The translations under genes were made by a program, and so were the position numbers. From Deltaproteobacteria bacterium (GTDB lineage: Bacteria > Desulfobacterota > Desulfuromonadia > Desulfuromonadales > BM103), in NCBI GenBank assembly GCA_024279915.1, contig JAJRRB010000017.1, positions 1 to 51,647 on the forward strand: a DNA stretch of 51,647 bases, in the 5' to 3' direction. Under the pieces are notes generated by a model. It was not told the DNA's origin. It saw nothing but the letters and a program-made list of their open reading frames with translations, and ran no database searches. Positions 19,661 to 27,282 of this stretch are shown here, piece by piece (position 1 is the stretch's first letter; each line of letters begins with the position of its first letter).

Positions 19661-21550
19661 ATGTCGGAACAACTGTATCGCATCGTCTTTAAGGGGGAAC
19701 TCGCTTACGGCTTCGAGCCAACTGAAACGCGCAACAATCTCAAACGTCTCTGCAAGTACAATGATGAGACGCTCGATAAACTCTTCTCTGGAAAACCTTT
19801 TACGCTGAAAAGTAAAATTTTACAGGATGTGGCCCGCAAATACAAGGCCGCGATCGATCAGACTGGTGCCGTCTGTGAAATAGAAAAAATTCTGATCTCA
19901 GCACCGAAATCTCCTGCTGTAGTAAAAACGGAACAAATTGAATGCCCCAAGTGCAAGCAACTTCAGGCTGCTGGTGAAACTTGCCTGCACTGTGGTGTGG
20001 TCTTTGCCAAATATCAACAGATGCAGGAACGCAAAGCTGCGATTGAGAGGGGAGAAATCCCAGAAAAGCAGGCCTCTGATGACGACTCAGCTTTGCCGCC
20101 CGATTCGAGCATGATGGATCGGTTGGAAGCTTACTTTGCCGAGCATCAGGAACAGGCTTTTATCCTCAAGGCGTTTCTGGTTATCGCAGTCATCCTTCTC
20201 GTTAAAGAGTACTTGAGTGGCTTAATAACGCTTCTGATTATCCTCTTCCCTGTCCTTTTCCTGATCTACGTTCGGCTCGATGCTGCATCGACCGGAAAAT
20301 CACCCACGGAAGTTCTCGCTCAGCACATTACCTTCATGCCTGTGATGTACACGGAAGGGGAGCGCAAGAAGGAGGGGACGACTTGGGCCACTTACAGCCT
20401 TATTTTTATCAATGTTCTGGTTTTCTACGGATTTGAGATGCGTGTGAATCCGGAGTTTATTTTCAATAATCTGATCTTCCTGCCGTATGAACCGAACCTG
20501 ATCAATGTGCCGATCAGTCTTTTCACCTCTATTTTCCTGCATGCCGGTGGTGGCCATCTTTGGGGAAATATGATTTTCCTCTGGGCAGTCGGCACCGTGG
20601 TTGAGAGGCGTATTGGATGGGTGCGTTTCCTCAGCTTCTACATGGCGGCTGGTGTTGCTGCCTGCCTGTTAACTGTATTGGTGGAGTTCGTGTTCTTTCG
20701 CGCTCCGGCGCATCTGCTTGGTGCCTCCGGCGCCATTGCCGGAGTGATGGGTCTGTTTGCAGTCCGCTGTTATTTTAAAAGCATGGTATTCCCCTTGCCG
20801 ATCCTGGGAATATTTTCACTGATACTGCCGATCAGCTTGAAAGTGCGTTTGAACTCGCTGGTGATTATCGGGCTCTTTTTTCTTGCAGATCTTTCTGGCG
20901 GAATCACCCAGGTTGCGGGACAAAGTAACTCCAATATCGGTCACTGGGCGCATATAGGTGGAATGCTCTGTGGAATTATTCTTGGGATGACGTTCAAGCT
21001 CGGTGAGCAAGCCGTTGAAGAGCGTCATGTTGAAATTGGCAGCCGGGCACTTAATGACAAGGGCAATCTCATTGAGGGCAAAGAATCACTGCGTTTAGCG
21101 TTGCAGAAAAACCCGGAGAATACTGAGGCGATGTTTCTGCTGGCCCGGATGTTGTCAAAGTTCCAGCCGACTCAAGAGGGTGAAGAACTCTACCTGAAGG
21201 CAATGGACATGCAGATAAAATCCAGGCCACAGGAAGTCGCTGCTGCTTACAAGGAGTATTATAACCGCTATCTGAAGGGGGCCAATCCTGCCACCCAGTT
21301 TCGCCTGGCCGCATTTTTTCATCAGCAGAAAGATTTTGAATGGTCGGCTCAATGCCTGGAGCTACTCTCTGACGACACGACGACTCCAGCAGATATTCGT
21401 GAGAAGGCGATGTTTCAGTGTGCACGGCAGATGGAATATATCGGCAAGTTCGATATTGCCCGTCATTACTATCAACTTTTTGTAGATACCTTTCCAAATT
21501 CAGGGTTTACACCCAAGGCGAGTGCTCGATTAGCTGAGTCTGAGGCTTGA
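19661..21550 (+). CDS. rhomboid-family intramembrane serine protease with zinc ribbon and TPR-like tail
   Basis: A 629-residue protein with four parts. Residues 1-85 are a small alpha/beta domain (YRIVFKGELAYGFE). Residues 95-111 are a zinc ribbon, CPKC then CLHC (C95, C98, C108, C111). After a helix pair near residue 165-205 comes a complete rhomboid core: HAGGGHLWGNM (oxyanion H and N), the nucleophile in GASGA (S356) and the catalytic histidine in HWAHIGG (H431). About 185 residues of helical repeats follow (ALQKNPENTEAMFLLARML, ARHYYQLFVDTFP), like TPRs. It should cleave substrates within or near the membrane, with the repeats probably selecting partners in the cytoplasm. The start at 19661 has GGGGGTGG upstream; an earlier in-frame start lies inside the riboswitch region and is rejected. 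Expression is likely cyclic-dinucleotide-dependent. Confidence 0.85.
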   Translation: MSEQLYRIVFKGELAYGFEPTETRNNLKRLCKYNDETLDKLFSGKPFTLKSKILQDVARKYKAAIDQTGAVCEIEKILISAPKSPAVVKTEQIECPKCKQLQAAGETCLHCGVVFAKYQQMQERKAAIERGEIPEKQASDDDSALPPDSSMMDRLEAYFAEHQEQAFILKAFLVIAVILLVKEYLSGLITLLIILFPVLFLIYVRLDAASTGKSPTEVLAQHITFMPVMYTEGERKKEGTTWATYSLIFINVLVFYGFEMRVNPEFIFNNLIFLPYEPNLINVPISLFTSIFLHAGGGHLWGNMIFLWAVGTVVERRIGWVRFLSFYMAAGVAACLLTVLVEFVFFRAPAHLLGASGAIAGVMGLFAVRCYFKSMVFPLPILGIFSLILPISLKVRLNSLVIIGLFFLADLSGGITQVAGQSNSNIGHWAHIGGMLCGIILGMTFKLGEQAVEERHVEIGSRALNDKGNLIEGKESLRLALQKNPENTEAMFLLARMLSKFQPTQEGEELYLKAMDMQIKSRPQEVAAAYKEYYNRYLKGANPATQFRLAAFFHQQKDFEWSAQCLELLSDDTTTPADIREKAMFQCARQMEYIGKFDIARHYYQLFVDTFPNSGFTPKASARLAESEA

Positions 21551-21587
21551 TAAAATGATTGGACTTGTGATCTAGTGTAAAAACAAA

Positions 21588-21615
21588 ACGGCTGCAATCA
21601 AATGATTGCAGCCGT
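21588..21615. terminator. bidirectional intrinsic terminator
   Basis: A perfect stem ACGGCTGCAATCA with the matching TGATTGCAGCCGT, short AA loop, and T-rich sequence on the plus side (TGTTATGTATAT) and on the minus side (the opposite strand of AAAAACAAAA). It ends the rhomboid transcript. Nearly the same stem follows tRNA-Leu at 31791-31822. Confidence 0.8.
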
Positions 21616-21626
21616 TGTTATGTATA

Positions 21627-21647
21627 TGGTGGAAGGCGAGAATCGAA
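21627..21647 (-). other. tRNA/tmRNA 3'-end-like scar
   Basis: Read on the minus strand this is TTCGATTCTCGCC followed by TTCCACCA, which looks like the T-loop, acceptor strand and CCA of a tRNA or tmRNA, but it is two bases short and has no gene body to its right. It is followed on the minus strand by the terminator at 21588-21615, as a real tRNA gene would be. I read it as a remnant of an attachment site or tRNA gene; it may be chance. Confidence 0.4.
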
Positions 21648-22017
21648 ATAAAAACATAAGTATCTAGTTTGTATAGCTATTAACAAGAAGATGATTCATA
21701 AATACCCCTAAAATCTTATAGGACTATTATTTCTACATCCTGAGCGTTGGTGACAATCTAGGTTGTAGTATGAAGACAACGACCTTTGGTACACCTGAGT
21801 GTCTCACTGTTCTTCAAGGGTGACGGATTGGGATATGTATAAGGGAACGAGCGGCACCAATGGACTTGTCTGCGGGTGACTGTTGATCAATGAAGGGCTG
21901 TGAGACGCAGGGAGGGTACGAGGGGGGAACGCAAGCGTCCTCCTTATCGATAAGCACCTCAGATTTTTAGCGGAAATTTTGTTAGTGATTTATTGAGTAC
22001 CTAAATTAATTAGGCGT
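21648..22017. other. gene-free AT-rich spacer at the left edge of the island
   Basis: Together with the terminator this makes a 467-base gap. I see no credible open frame or RNA. Near 21929-21950 there is a small hairpin (GGGGGGAACGCAAGCGTCCTCC is approximately self-complementary). Otherwise nothing recognisable. Confidence 0.4.
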
Positions 22018-24510
22018 TTACAGTGTTGAAGGTGCCGGTTGTTTTGTGCAGTCAATCCCAATAACTTTGATCTGATATTTTTTTGGAACATTTCGTTCCA
22101 AATCTTTTGTCATGTTAAATAATGAATCATACTTTGCGGGTTTGCCAAAAGTATCATTCTTAAACCAAAGCACCAGATAAATGCCTTTGTTTGTACCCTC
22201 GTCCTGTAAATACTGAGGGAGTTGTTGTGTTAACCCATTTAATAATTTGTCATGATGCGCCTTTTTCAGTTCTACCCCGACTTTAAACAAACGGCCGTCA
22301 AACGTGTACGTACATAGGAAATCCAGACTACCGTTGGCGGCAACAATTTCTCTGCTGATTTGCACCCCTTTCGCTTCAAGGATTGGCTGAAGATGCGTTT
22401 TTATAATAGGTTGGATGTCTGTCTCATTCAACGGCTCTTCAAAGTTTCTATTGCTCCATAAATATTTATTTATCCCTCTAAGTTCTATTGATTTTTTTAC
22501 AGTTAAATCAATCGCACGATATATGAACTCCTGTAATGTTCTGGCCGAAACAATCTCTGTCTCAAACAGTAGTTCTCGCATATCCATAAATTCGCTGGAT
22601 AGGTTGAGTTTAGCGATTTCTTCTAGATATCTCTTCTTGACTTTGAGGTAACTGTCCAGGTTCGTGACTGTGTGGGCTTGGTGGTAAATCCCCTGCATGT
22701 TTTGATCGAGATAGTTTACTAGGTAATTCGAAACTAGATTGATGTCGATTTCTTTCCTAGGTAAGTCAAACGGTATCTGCTCTGGGTGCACCTTCTGTAG
22801 GTCTAACAGCATTTCAATAATTCGGTCTTTATGAGGGTAGTATTTTCTCCCTAGTTTTGCTTCCTTCTCTTCAAAATCTATGAACGTAACCTTGTCATCT
22901 ATAAGCTCGAAGTCTGGGTGGAAAAATTCATTCATTGTGATACGGACAACCGTTGAACTCTCTATGTTCCCAAGTGCGTCCGAAAATATTGTCGTCGGCA
23001 TGCCATTTATATTTTGTTGAAGTTTGTTGAAGAATTGAAAAACTGGGTCATCAAAGAGGTTGTGAACCTTAATAAACTCGATAGTGTATTTGTCCTCTTG
23101 CTCAAATCGAGAGTAATCCTTTCTACTCGCGTAGGGAACAACAAAGGAAACCTGTGTTCGGACTTTCTCATAATCTTGGTTCTTGAAAGTTTTGCCCCCT
23201 CCATCATCATCAACAAGCATTATTGAAAAGTTTTTGAGCTCTATGTCAGCAGGTGAAAAGTTCAACATATCGTCTAAGACGGCATATTTATCGTCACCAA
23301 TAAGCCTGCGGTGCTCCTCCAGTTCGTCACGTATCGTGTCTTTTCTTTCAAGTAAAAACAAATTGTTATAGACAATGAGGTTGTGCAACAAGGAGACGAT
23401 TGTTTGCTCGGCATGGTGATTTTCAAGCTCTACATACAAAAACTGAAAGATATCTACAAATTTATTGTTTGATATCAAAATATCAATTTTGTACTGAATG
23501 TATTTAGCAATTACTTCGTTGAAGGCTTTTTTATTCTCTTCGCGTATTTCAGTCGTTTCCGCATCGTTTTTTTCAAGGTCACTCAACTCTTGAATGGCAA
23601 AGTTAAGTCTTACGTCTATAGCCGCCTTTGCCATACTTTCAGGCATTTTACGAAGAGCCAAAGAAAACACATCTTTTAGTACAGTGTTTTCTGCATTGAG
23701 AATGCTGAGTTTATGGTCTCTCTCAAGGCTTGGAGTCACCAGTGCAGAACTGAATAATTCAATTAGGCTGATAATATGGTCTAGGCGGGCGCTTTTTAGT
23801 AAGTCTTTGCAAATATCACTTAGAAATACGTGCGACATCTTTCCAAGGCTAACGGTAGTGTTCTCGCTAGTGTTTATTTGGACTTCATAAAACTTTCCGC
23901 CTGCTCCTTGCACTGTGTATTTATCCATGTCAGGAGAAGGGAACAGTAAGACTGAACGTAAATATACGGAAAGAAGATTGACGAGTTTGTCAGGGTTTAA
24001 TACGGCATCCTTTTTTCTGTTACTCAGGTACCCATTAAACTCTGGAATATTCTCGAAAAACTCTCTTTCGCTGAATTTCTTTAGTTGGCTATAACTATGT
24101 TTATTGCTCATAGCTTGCACTTCCTTAACAGGGTTTTGTTGTAACGATTTAGTTTGAAAATCTATTATGCTCTGGCATTTGTTTAAAAATAAAACAACAG
24201 CAAAAGCAAGGATTGTGACAGACAACAGAGGAGAGTATTTCTTGATGATTGACGCTGTCGCAGCTGTGATTTCTTTGAGGAACTTTGCATGCTTTTTGCG
24301 CTTGAATTCTTCTTTTGCAAAGTAGATTACGAGTGAAACTGTTGAAAGAAATATAACTATATAAGGAGCTAACTGTATCCATATACTGTTTCCTAGTGTT
24401 ATGAGGGCGTATGCGGATAGAGATAAGGTGGAAAGAACAGCAATAGAGTTTGACTTGAAGATATGTTGGTCTAAGAAATCAATTGCTTTTCTAATAGGCA
24501 ATCTGATCAT
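22018..24510 (-). CDS. membrane-anchored protein with C-terminal PD-(D/E)XK nuclease-like domain, family not recognised
   Basis: About 830 residues, AT-rich compared with both flanks. The N-terminus has three predicted membrane helices (about residues 25-45, 48-68 and 96-113). A long, mostly helical cytoplasmic middle region follows, with no motif I recognise. The last 145 residues look like a PD-(D/E)XK fold: a helix with acidic residue (NETDIQPIIKTHLQPILEAKG), SLDFL (D733 in the long-frame numbering), the VGVELKKAHH strand (E750 and K752), then QLPQYL with a conserved-type Q/Y helix, and IYLVLW. This predicts a metal-dependent nuclease held at the membrane. I take the ATG at 24510 as start; a TTG three codons upstream (24519) is possible. 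It stands alone between att-like scars, suggesting acquired DNA and perhaps defence, which is inference. Confidence 0.6.
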   Translation of the reverse strand: MIRLPIRKAIDFLDQHIFKSNSIAVLSTLSLSAYALITLGNSIWIQLAPYIVIFLSTVSLVIYFAKEEFKRKKHAKFLKEITAATASIIKKYSPLLSVTILAFAVVLFLNKCQSIIDFQTKSLQQNPVKEVQAMSNKHSYSQLKKFSEREFFENIPEFNGYLSNRKKDAVLNPDKLVNLLSVYLRSVLLFPSPDMDKYTVQGAGGKFYEVQINTSENTTVSLGKMSHVFLSDICKDLLKSARLDHIISLIELFSSALVTPSLERDHKLSILNAENTVLKDVFSLALRKMPESMAKAAIDVRLNFAIQELSDLEKNDAETTEIREENKKAFNEVIAKYIQYKIDILISNNKFVDIFQFLYVELENHHAEQTIVSLLHNLIVYNNLFLLERKDTIRDELEEHRRLIGDDKYAVLDDMLNFSPADIELKNFSIMLVDDDGGGKTFKNQDYEKVRTQVSFVVPYASRKDYSRFEQEDKYTIEFIKVHNLFDDPVFQFFNKLQQNINGMPTTIFSDALGNIESSTVVRITMNEFFHPDFELIDDKVTFIDFEEKEAKLGRKYYPHKDRIIEMLLDLQKVHPEQIPFDLPRKEIDINLVSNYLVNYLDQNMQGIYHQAHTVTNLDSYLKVKKRYLEEIAKLNLSSEFMDMRELLFETEIVSARTLQEFIYRAIDLTVKKSIELRGINKYLWSNRNFEEPLNETDIQPIIKTHLQPILEAKGVQISREIVAANGSLDFLCTYTFDGRLFKVGVELKKAHHDKLLNGLTQQLPQYLQDEGTNKGIYLVLWFKNDTFGKPAKYDSLFNMTKDLERNVPKKYQIKVIGIDCTKQPAPSTL

Positions 24511-24563
24511 AACGTCCAACTTGAGGTTATTGTTACATAAATCAATTAAAATAAAGTTTAGAC

Positions 24564-24593
24564 TTTATACCATGTCATATTCAAAATCGTAAA
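24564..24593 (-). promoter_or_regulatory. candidate sigma-70 promoter of the membrane nuclease gene
   Basis: On the minus strand, TTTACG (24588-24593) and TATAAA (24564-24569) are separated by 18 bp, about 55 bases before the proposed start codon. The -10 box is good and the -35 box moderate. Confidence 0.4.
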
Positions 24594-25013
24594 CAAACAT
24601 TAATAAGGCTGGTATCTTGCACACAGGGTATTTGCCTTTGTGTTTCCTGTAAGTGGGAACTTGAAGCCATAGGAGGGTCGCCGGTTCGATGGAGAGACTG
24701 TGAATCGAATTGAGGGGTTGTTAAGTGGTACACTCACTGGTGCACTCAGCATAAGGTATGTCAGTCTAAGTAGTTAAAACAACGACATAGAGGTGGATCG
24801 TGTAGATTCCCGCCACCTCCACCAATATTGAGCTCATGCCTGAACACTCCAATCACCCCCCATACCCAAATATTGTGACGGGGTAGTGCGTTTTGCAGAG
24901 GTTGGGGTGTTAGCTGAGCCACATTATCCGCGGCAACCTATCCTACCATTGGGGTCAGACCAAGATAATTACCCGTAATTAAAAGAAATAACGACTAAAA
25001 TTCGATCCTTTAT
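24594..25013. other. gene-free region with island scars
   Basis: Holds no credible gene. It contains short near-repeats (GGTACACTCACTGGTGCAC at 24727-24745), the tmRNA-end-like core at 24805-24824, and a segment (24951-24990, with TTGGGGTCAGACCA and CCGTAATTAAA) that reappears in diverged form at 26484-26525. This is the pattern left by mobile elements whose genes have been lost. Confidence 0.4.
24805..24824 (+). other. tmRNA/tRNA 3'-end-like attachment core
   Basis: GATTCCCGCCACCTCCACCA equals the 3' end of a typical bacterial tmRNA: half of the T-loop, the T-stem strand CCCGC, the acceptor strand CACCTCC, A and CCA, with correct spacing. The left half of the T-arm is not conserved and no tmRNA body lies upstream, so this fits the copy left by an integrase that uses the ssrA 3' end. 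A caveat is that GAGGTGG just upstream pairs with CCACCTC, so it could be only a hairpin. Confidence 0.45.
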
Positions 25014-25352
25014 GGCCTTATAAGCGAATGGCGCTAGCTTAAGGTGTTGCAGCACGATATCTGTGCCGATGCGGAATCTTCCCCATCGTATTGCCCAGCT
25101 CTCAAGTCACGTAAAGAATTTATGACTGCTTTGCCTCACGATTACCTCATGATTCTTCTGATTCATGGTCAAAATCAGTGTAATCTCGAAGAAATCAAGA
25201 GGCTAAATTGTTTTTGCATAAATTTTCCTTCAGATGAGCTTTTGGCAGAATTTGCGTTGTGTATCGCAGAGGCCATCCTGAGTTTTCGACAATGATTGTA
25301 GGGGCTTTTCTATGCAAAATGACCTTAAACTAGCGCCATTCCCTTATAAGCC
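25014..25352. mobile_element. 339-bp MITE-like element with about 31-bp terminal inverted repeats
   Basis: The left end (25014-25045) and the reverse complement of the right end (25322-25352) share CTTATAAG, GAATGGCGCTAG and TTAAGGT in the same order, with a few mismatches. The interior is too short for a transposase. It contains an 83-codon frame (25044-25295) with no recognisable similarity that may be a leftover. I read the whole as a non-autonomous derivative of an insertion sequence with these ends; the family is not identified and no clear target duplication is seen. Confidence 0.65.
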
Positions 25353-25613
25353 CCTTTTTGATGTCAAAATTAGCCACATAACCGTTTAATCCTGTTATCG
25401 TTAACGAGCCTTGAATCTGGGGACATAATACCTGTTTTAATGAACGGGGTCAGGTTTTGAATCGTGATTTTATGCAAGAAACAAGACCTGTCCCACAATG
25501 CCAGGCGTGGTAATGGCTATAAATATTAAGGTTTTGCTTTTTGGGGGAGCCTTTCAAATGTATTATCAAACGATTAGAATGTAATTGAATAAATCCTGGA
25601 GAGGGAGAAAACC
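25353..25613. other. intergenic region with mobile-element debris
   Basis: The gap between the MITE and the toxin-antitoxin pair. It contains TTTTTGATGTCAAAAT (diverged copies near 26563 and 27625) and an ACGGGGTCAGG...CCTGTCCC stretch (25443-25496) of the type found at ends of REP-associated transposon debris. A clear ribosome-binding site for the next gene (GGAGAGGGAG, 25599-25608) closes it. Confidence 0.35.
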
Positions 25614-26033
25614 ATGTCCGAAGACATCCGTTGGGTACAACGCTTCGATAACTTCAAGCGCTCATTGAAACAGCTCGACAACGCCATGAAGCTAGTCGCC
25701 GAACGCGACCTGAGCGAGCTGGAGAAGCAGGGAGTGATTCAAGCCTTTGAGTATAATTACGAACTCGCCTGGAATGTTATCAAAGACTTCTTCGAATATC
25801 AGGGCGTAGAAGGAGGTCTTAGTATGTATGGCAGTCGTGATGCCTTTCGCCTCGCTTTCCGCCGTGGCCTGATTGTTAACGGCGAAGTCTGGACCGACAT
25901 GATCAAGAGTCGGCAGCTAACCTCACATACCTACAATGAAGAAGTTTCTGCCATGGTTCTTGAAGATATCATAGAGAAGTATTATCCGGAATTTGTTGCC
26001 TTGAAAGAAACCTTAACCCGCCAATTGGATTGA
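25614..26033 (+). CDS. HEPN-type toxin / nucleotidyltransferase substrate-binding protein (HI0074 family)
   Basis: A 139-residue all-helical protein of the HI0074 family, the partner of a minimal nucleotidyltransferase. Diagnostic segments are IRWVQRFDNFKRSL, LEKQGVIQAFEYNYELAWNVIKDF and GLIVNGEVWTDMIKSRQLTSHTY. The last contains R100, H105 and Y107, an Rx4HxY pattern. In HEPN/MNT toxin-antitoxin systems this is the RNase motif and the tyrosine that the antitoxin AMPylates (established for HepT/MntA; by analogy here). The gene has a strong ribosome-binding site and is followed one base later by the MNT gene, toxin first as usual. Its location beside mobile-element debris fits an acquired addiction module. 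Confidence 0.85.
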   Translation: MSEDIRWVQRFDNFKRSLKQLDNAMKLVAERDLSELEKQGVIQAFEYNYELAWNVIKDFFEYQGVEGGLSMYGSRDAFRLAFRRGLIVNGEVWTDMIKSRQLTSHTYNEEVSAMVLEDIIEKYYPEFVALKETLTRQLD

Positions 26034-26034
26034 A

Positions 26035-26358
26035 ATGCACGAACAATATGGTCTTAAAACTGATGTTATAGACAATATCCGCGCTGTTTTGTCCGGGTTC
26101 GAACAGATTCGTTCGGCAACACTATATGGTTCTCGCGCCAAGGGAAACTTCAAAACCGGCTCTGACATCGACCTGACGCTGGTCACTGTTGGGGAACTTC
26201 CAAACAACTTCCTCAATCGTGTGTTAATTGAGATTGACGATCTCGACTTGATCTATTCCTTCGATATCTCCTTGCACCATCAAATAAGCAACCAGAACCT
26301 GCTCGATCATATTGAGCGGATCGGTGTTGAATTCTACAATGCTGAAGAATACGTCTAA
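26035..26358 (+). CDS. minimal nucleotidyltransferase (MNT) antitoxin
   Basis: A 107-residue DNA-polymerase-beta-like nucleotidyltransferase. LYGSRAKGNFKTGSDIDLTL (residues 30-49) gives the GS...DxD active site with D44 and D46, and a third acidic residue is expected in DLIYSFDISL. It is the partner of the preceding HEPN protein, separated by a single base. By analogy with MntA it should AMPylate and silence the toxin using ATP. All catalytic residues are present, so the module looks functional. Confidence 0.88.
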   Translation: MHEQYGLKTDVIDNIRAVLSGFEQIRSATLYGSRAKGNFKTGSDIDLTLVTVGELPNNFLNRVLIEIDDLDLIYSFDISLHHQISNQNLLDHIERIGVEFYNAEEYV

Positions 26359-26376
26359 AGGTATTCAGTAAACATC

Positions 26377-26400
26377 AGGGACACTTCCGGAAGTGTCCCT
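26377..26400. repeat. 24-bp perfect palindrome after the toxin-antitoxin pair
   Basis: The arms AGGGACACTTCC and GGAAGTGTCCCT are perfectly complementary with no loop. It begins 18 bases after the antitoxin stop. There is no T run, so it is not a classical terminator; it may be a protein site or a transposon-end fragment. Confidence 0.6.
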
Positions 26401-26617
26401 GTAGTGTCTCCTCGTGATTGGAATGAGAATATCCGAGGAAACCACTTGAAGAAGATACTTGCTCTTTGTGGTGAAAACGGCCCATTGGGGTAGGACCAGC
26501 CCAAGCCACCGTAATTAAAGAAAATACCCGTCAAGAAGCCGCTTTTTTTAGTTCTTGAATGCTCATTTTGATGTCGAAATAAAACTCTAGCCGCTTAATC
26601 TTGAGAGCTCAAACTAG

Positions 26618-27232
26618 ATGCCAAATACCGAATTTCTCATAACCTCCTTAGTCGTTGTTCTGATCCCCGGAACAGGGGTCATCTACACCGTCTCCACCGG
26701 CCTCTTTCAAGGCTGGCGTGCCAGCATCGCCGCAGCCTGCGGATGCACGGCAGGAATCATTCCACACCTGCTTGCCAGCTCTTTGGGTTTGGCAGCTATT
26801 CTCCACATGAGCGCCGTCGCTTTTCAAATGCTCAAATTCGCAGGGGTCGGCTACCTCCTTTACCTCGCCTGGTCGATGTGGCGTGAAACAGGAGCGTTGA
26901 GTTTGGATGCATACAACGATCGCCAAGGAGCTGGAAGGATTGCTCTGCGGGGTTTTCTGATCAACATCCTCAACCCTAAGCTCTCGATCTTCTTTTTGGC
27001 CTTTTTGCCCCAGTTCGTACTTGCCGGAACAGCAGATCCGTTGTTGCAGGTAGGGTGGCTCTCTGCAATCTTCATGGTCATGACCTTGGTCATCTTTATC
27101 CTCTATGGATTCTGCGCCCACGGCGTGCGGTCATACGTTGTGAACTCACCAATACTGATCAAACGATTGCAACGCTCCTTTGCTCTTGTTTTCGCCGCGC
27201 TTGGTTGCAAGCTGGCCCTGTCTGATCGATAG
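26618..27232 (+). CDS. LysE/RhtB family amino-acid exporter
   Basis: A 204-residue inner-membrane protein with about six helices, the standard size for this family. Hallmarks are IPGTGVIYTVSTGLFQGWRASI at residues about 17-38 (the N-terminal P-G...G..G motif), GVGYLLYLAWSMWR and GFLINILNPKLSIFFLAFLPQFV (the NPK motif). It should export an amino acid or derivative, with the substrate unknown. It is preceded by TTTTGATGTCGAAATAAAAC sequences and begins with a segment (CATAACCTCCTTAGTCGTTGTTC) that is repeated about 1 kb downstream at 27670-27692, suggesting an old tandem duplication. Confidence 0.88.
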   Translation: MPNTEFLITSLVVVLIPGTGVIYTVSTGLFQGWRASIAAACGCTAGIIPHLLASSLGLAAILHMSAVAFQMLKFAGVGYLLYLAWSMWRETGALSLDAYNDRQGAGRIALRGFLINILNPKLSIFFLAFLPQFVLAGTADPLLQVGWLSAIFMVMTLVIFILYGFCAHGVRSYVVNSPILIKRLQRSFALVFAALGCKLALSDR

Positions 27233-27282
27233 AAGGGCATGTCCCCAAATTCAACGGAAACCTTAAAGAAAGGATTTACCCA

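Noticed and set aside
25044-25295. 83-codon open frame inside the MITE-like element
   Set aside because: No recognisable domain, no convincing ribosome-binding site, and it lies entirely between the inverted repeats; treated as element interior.
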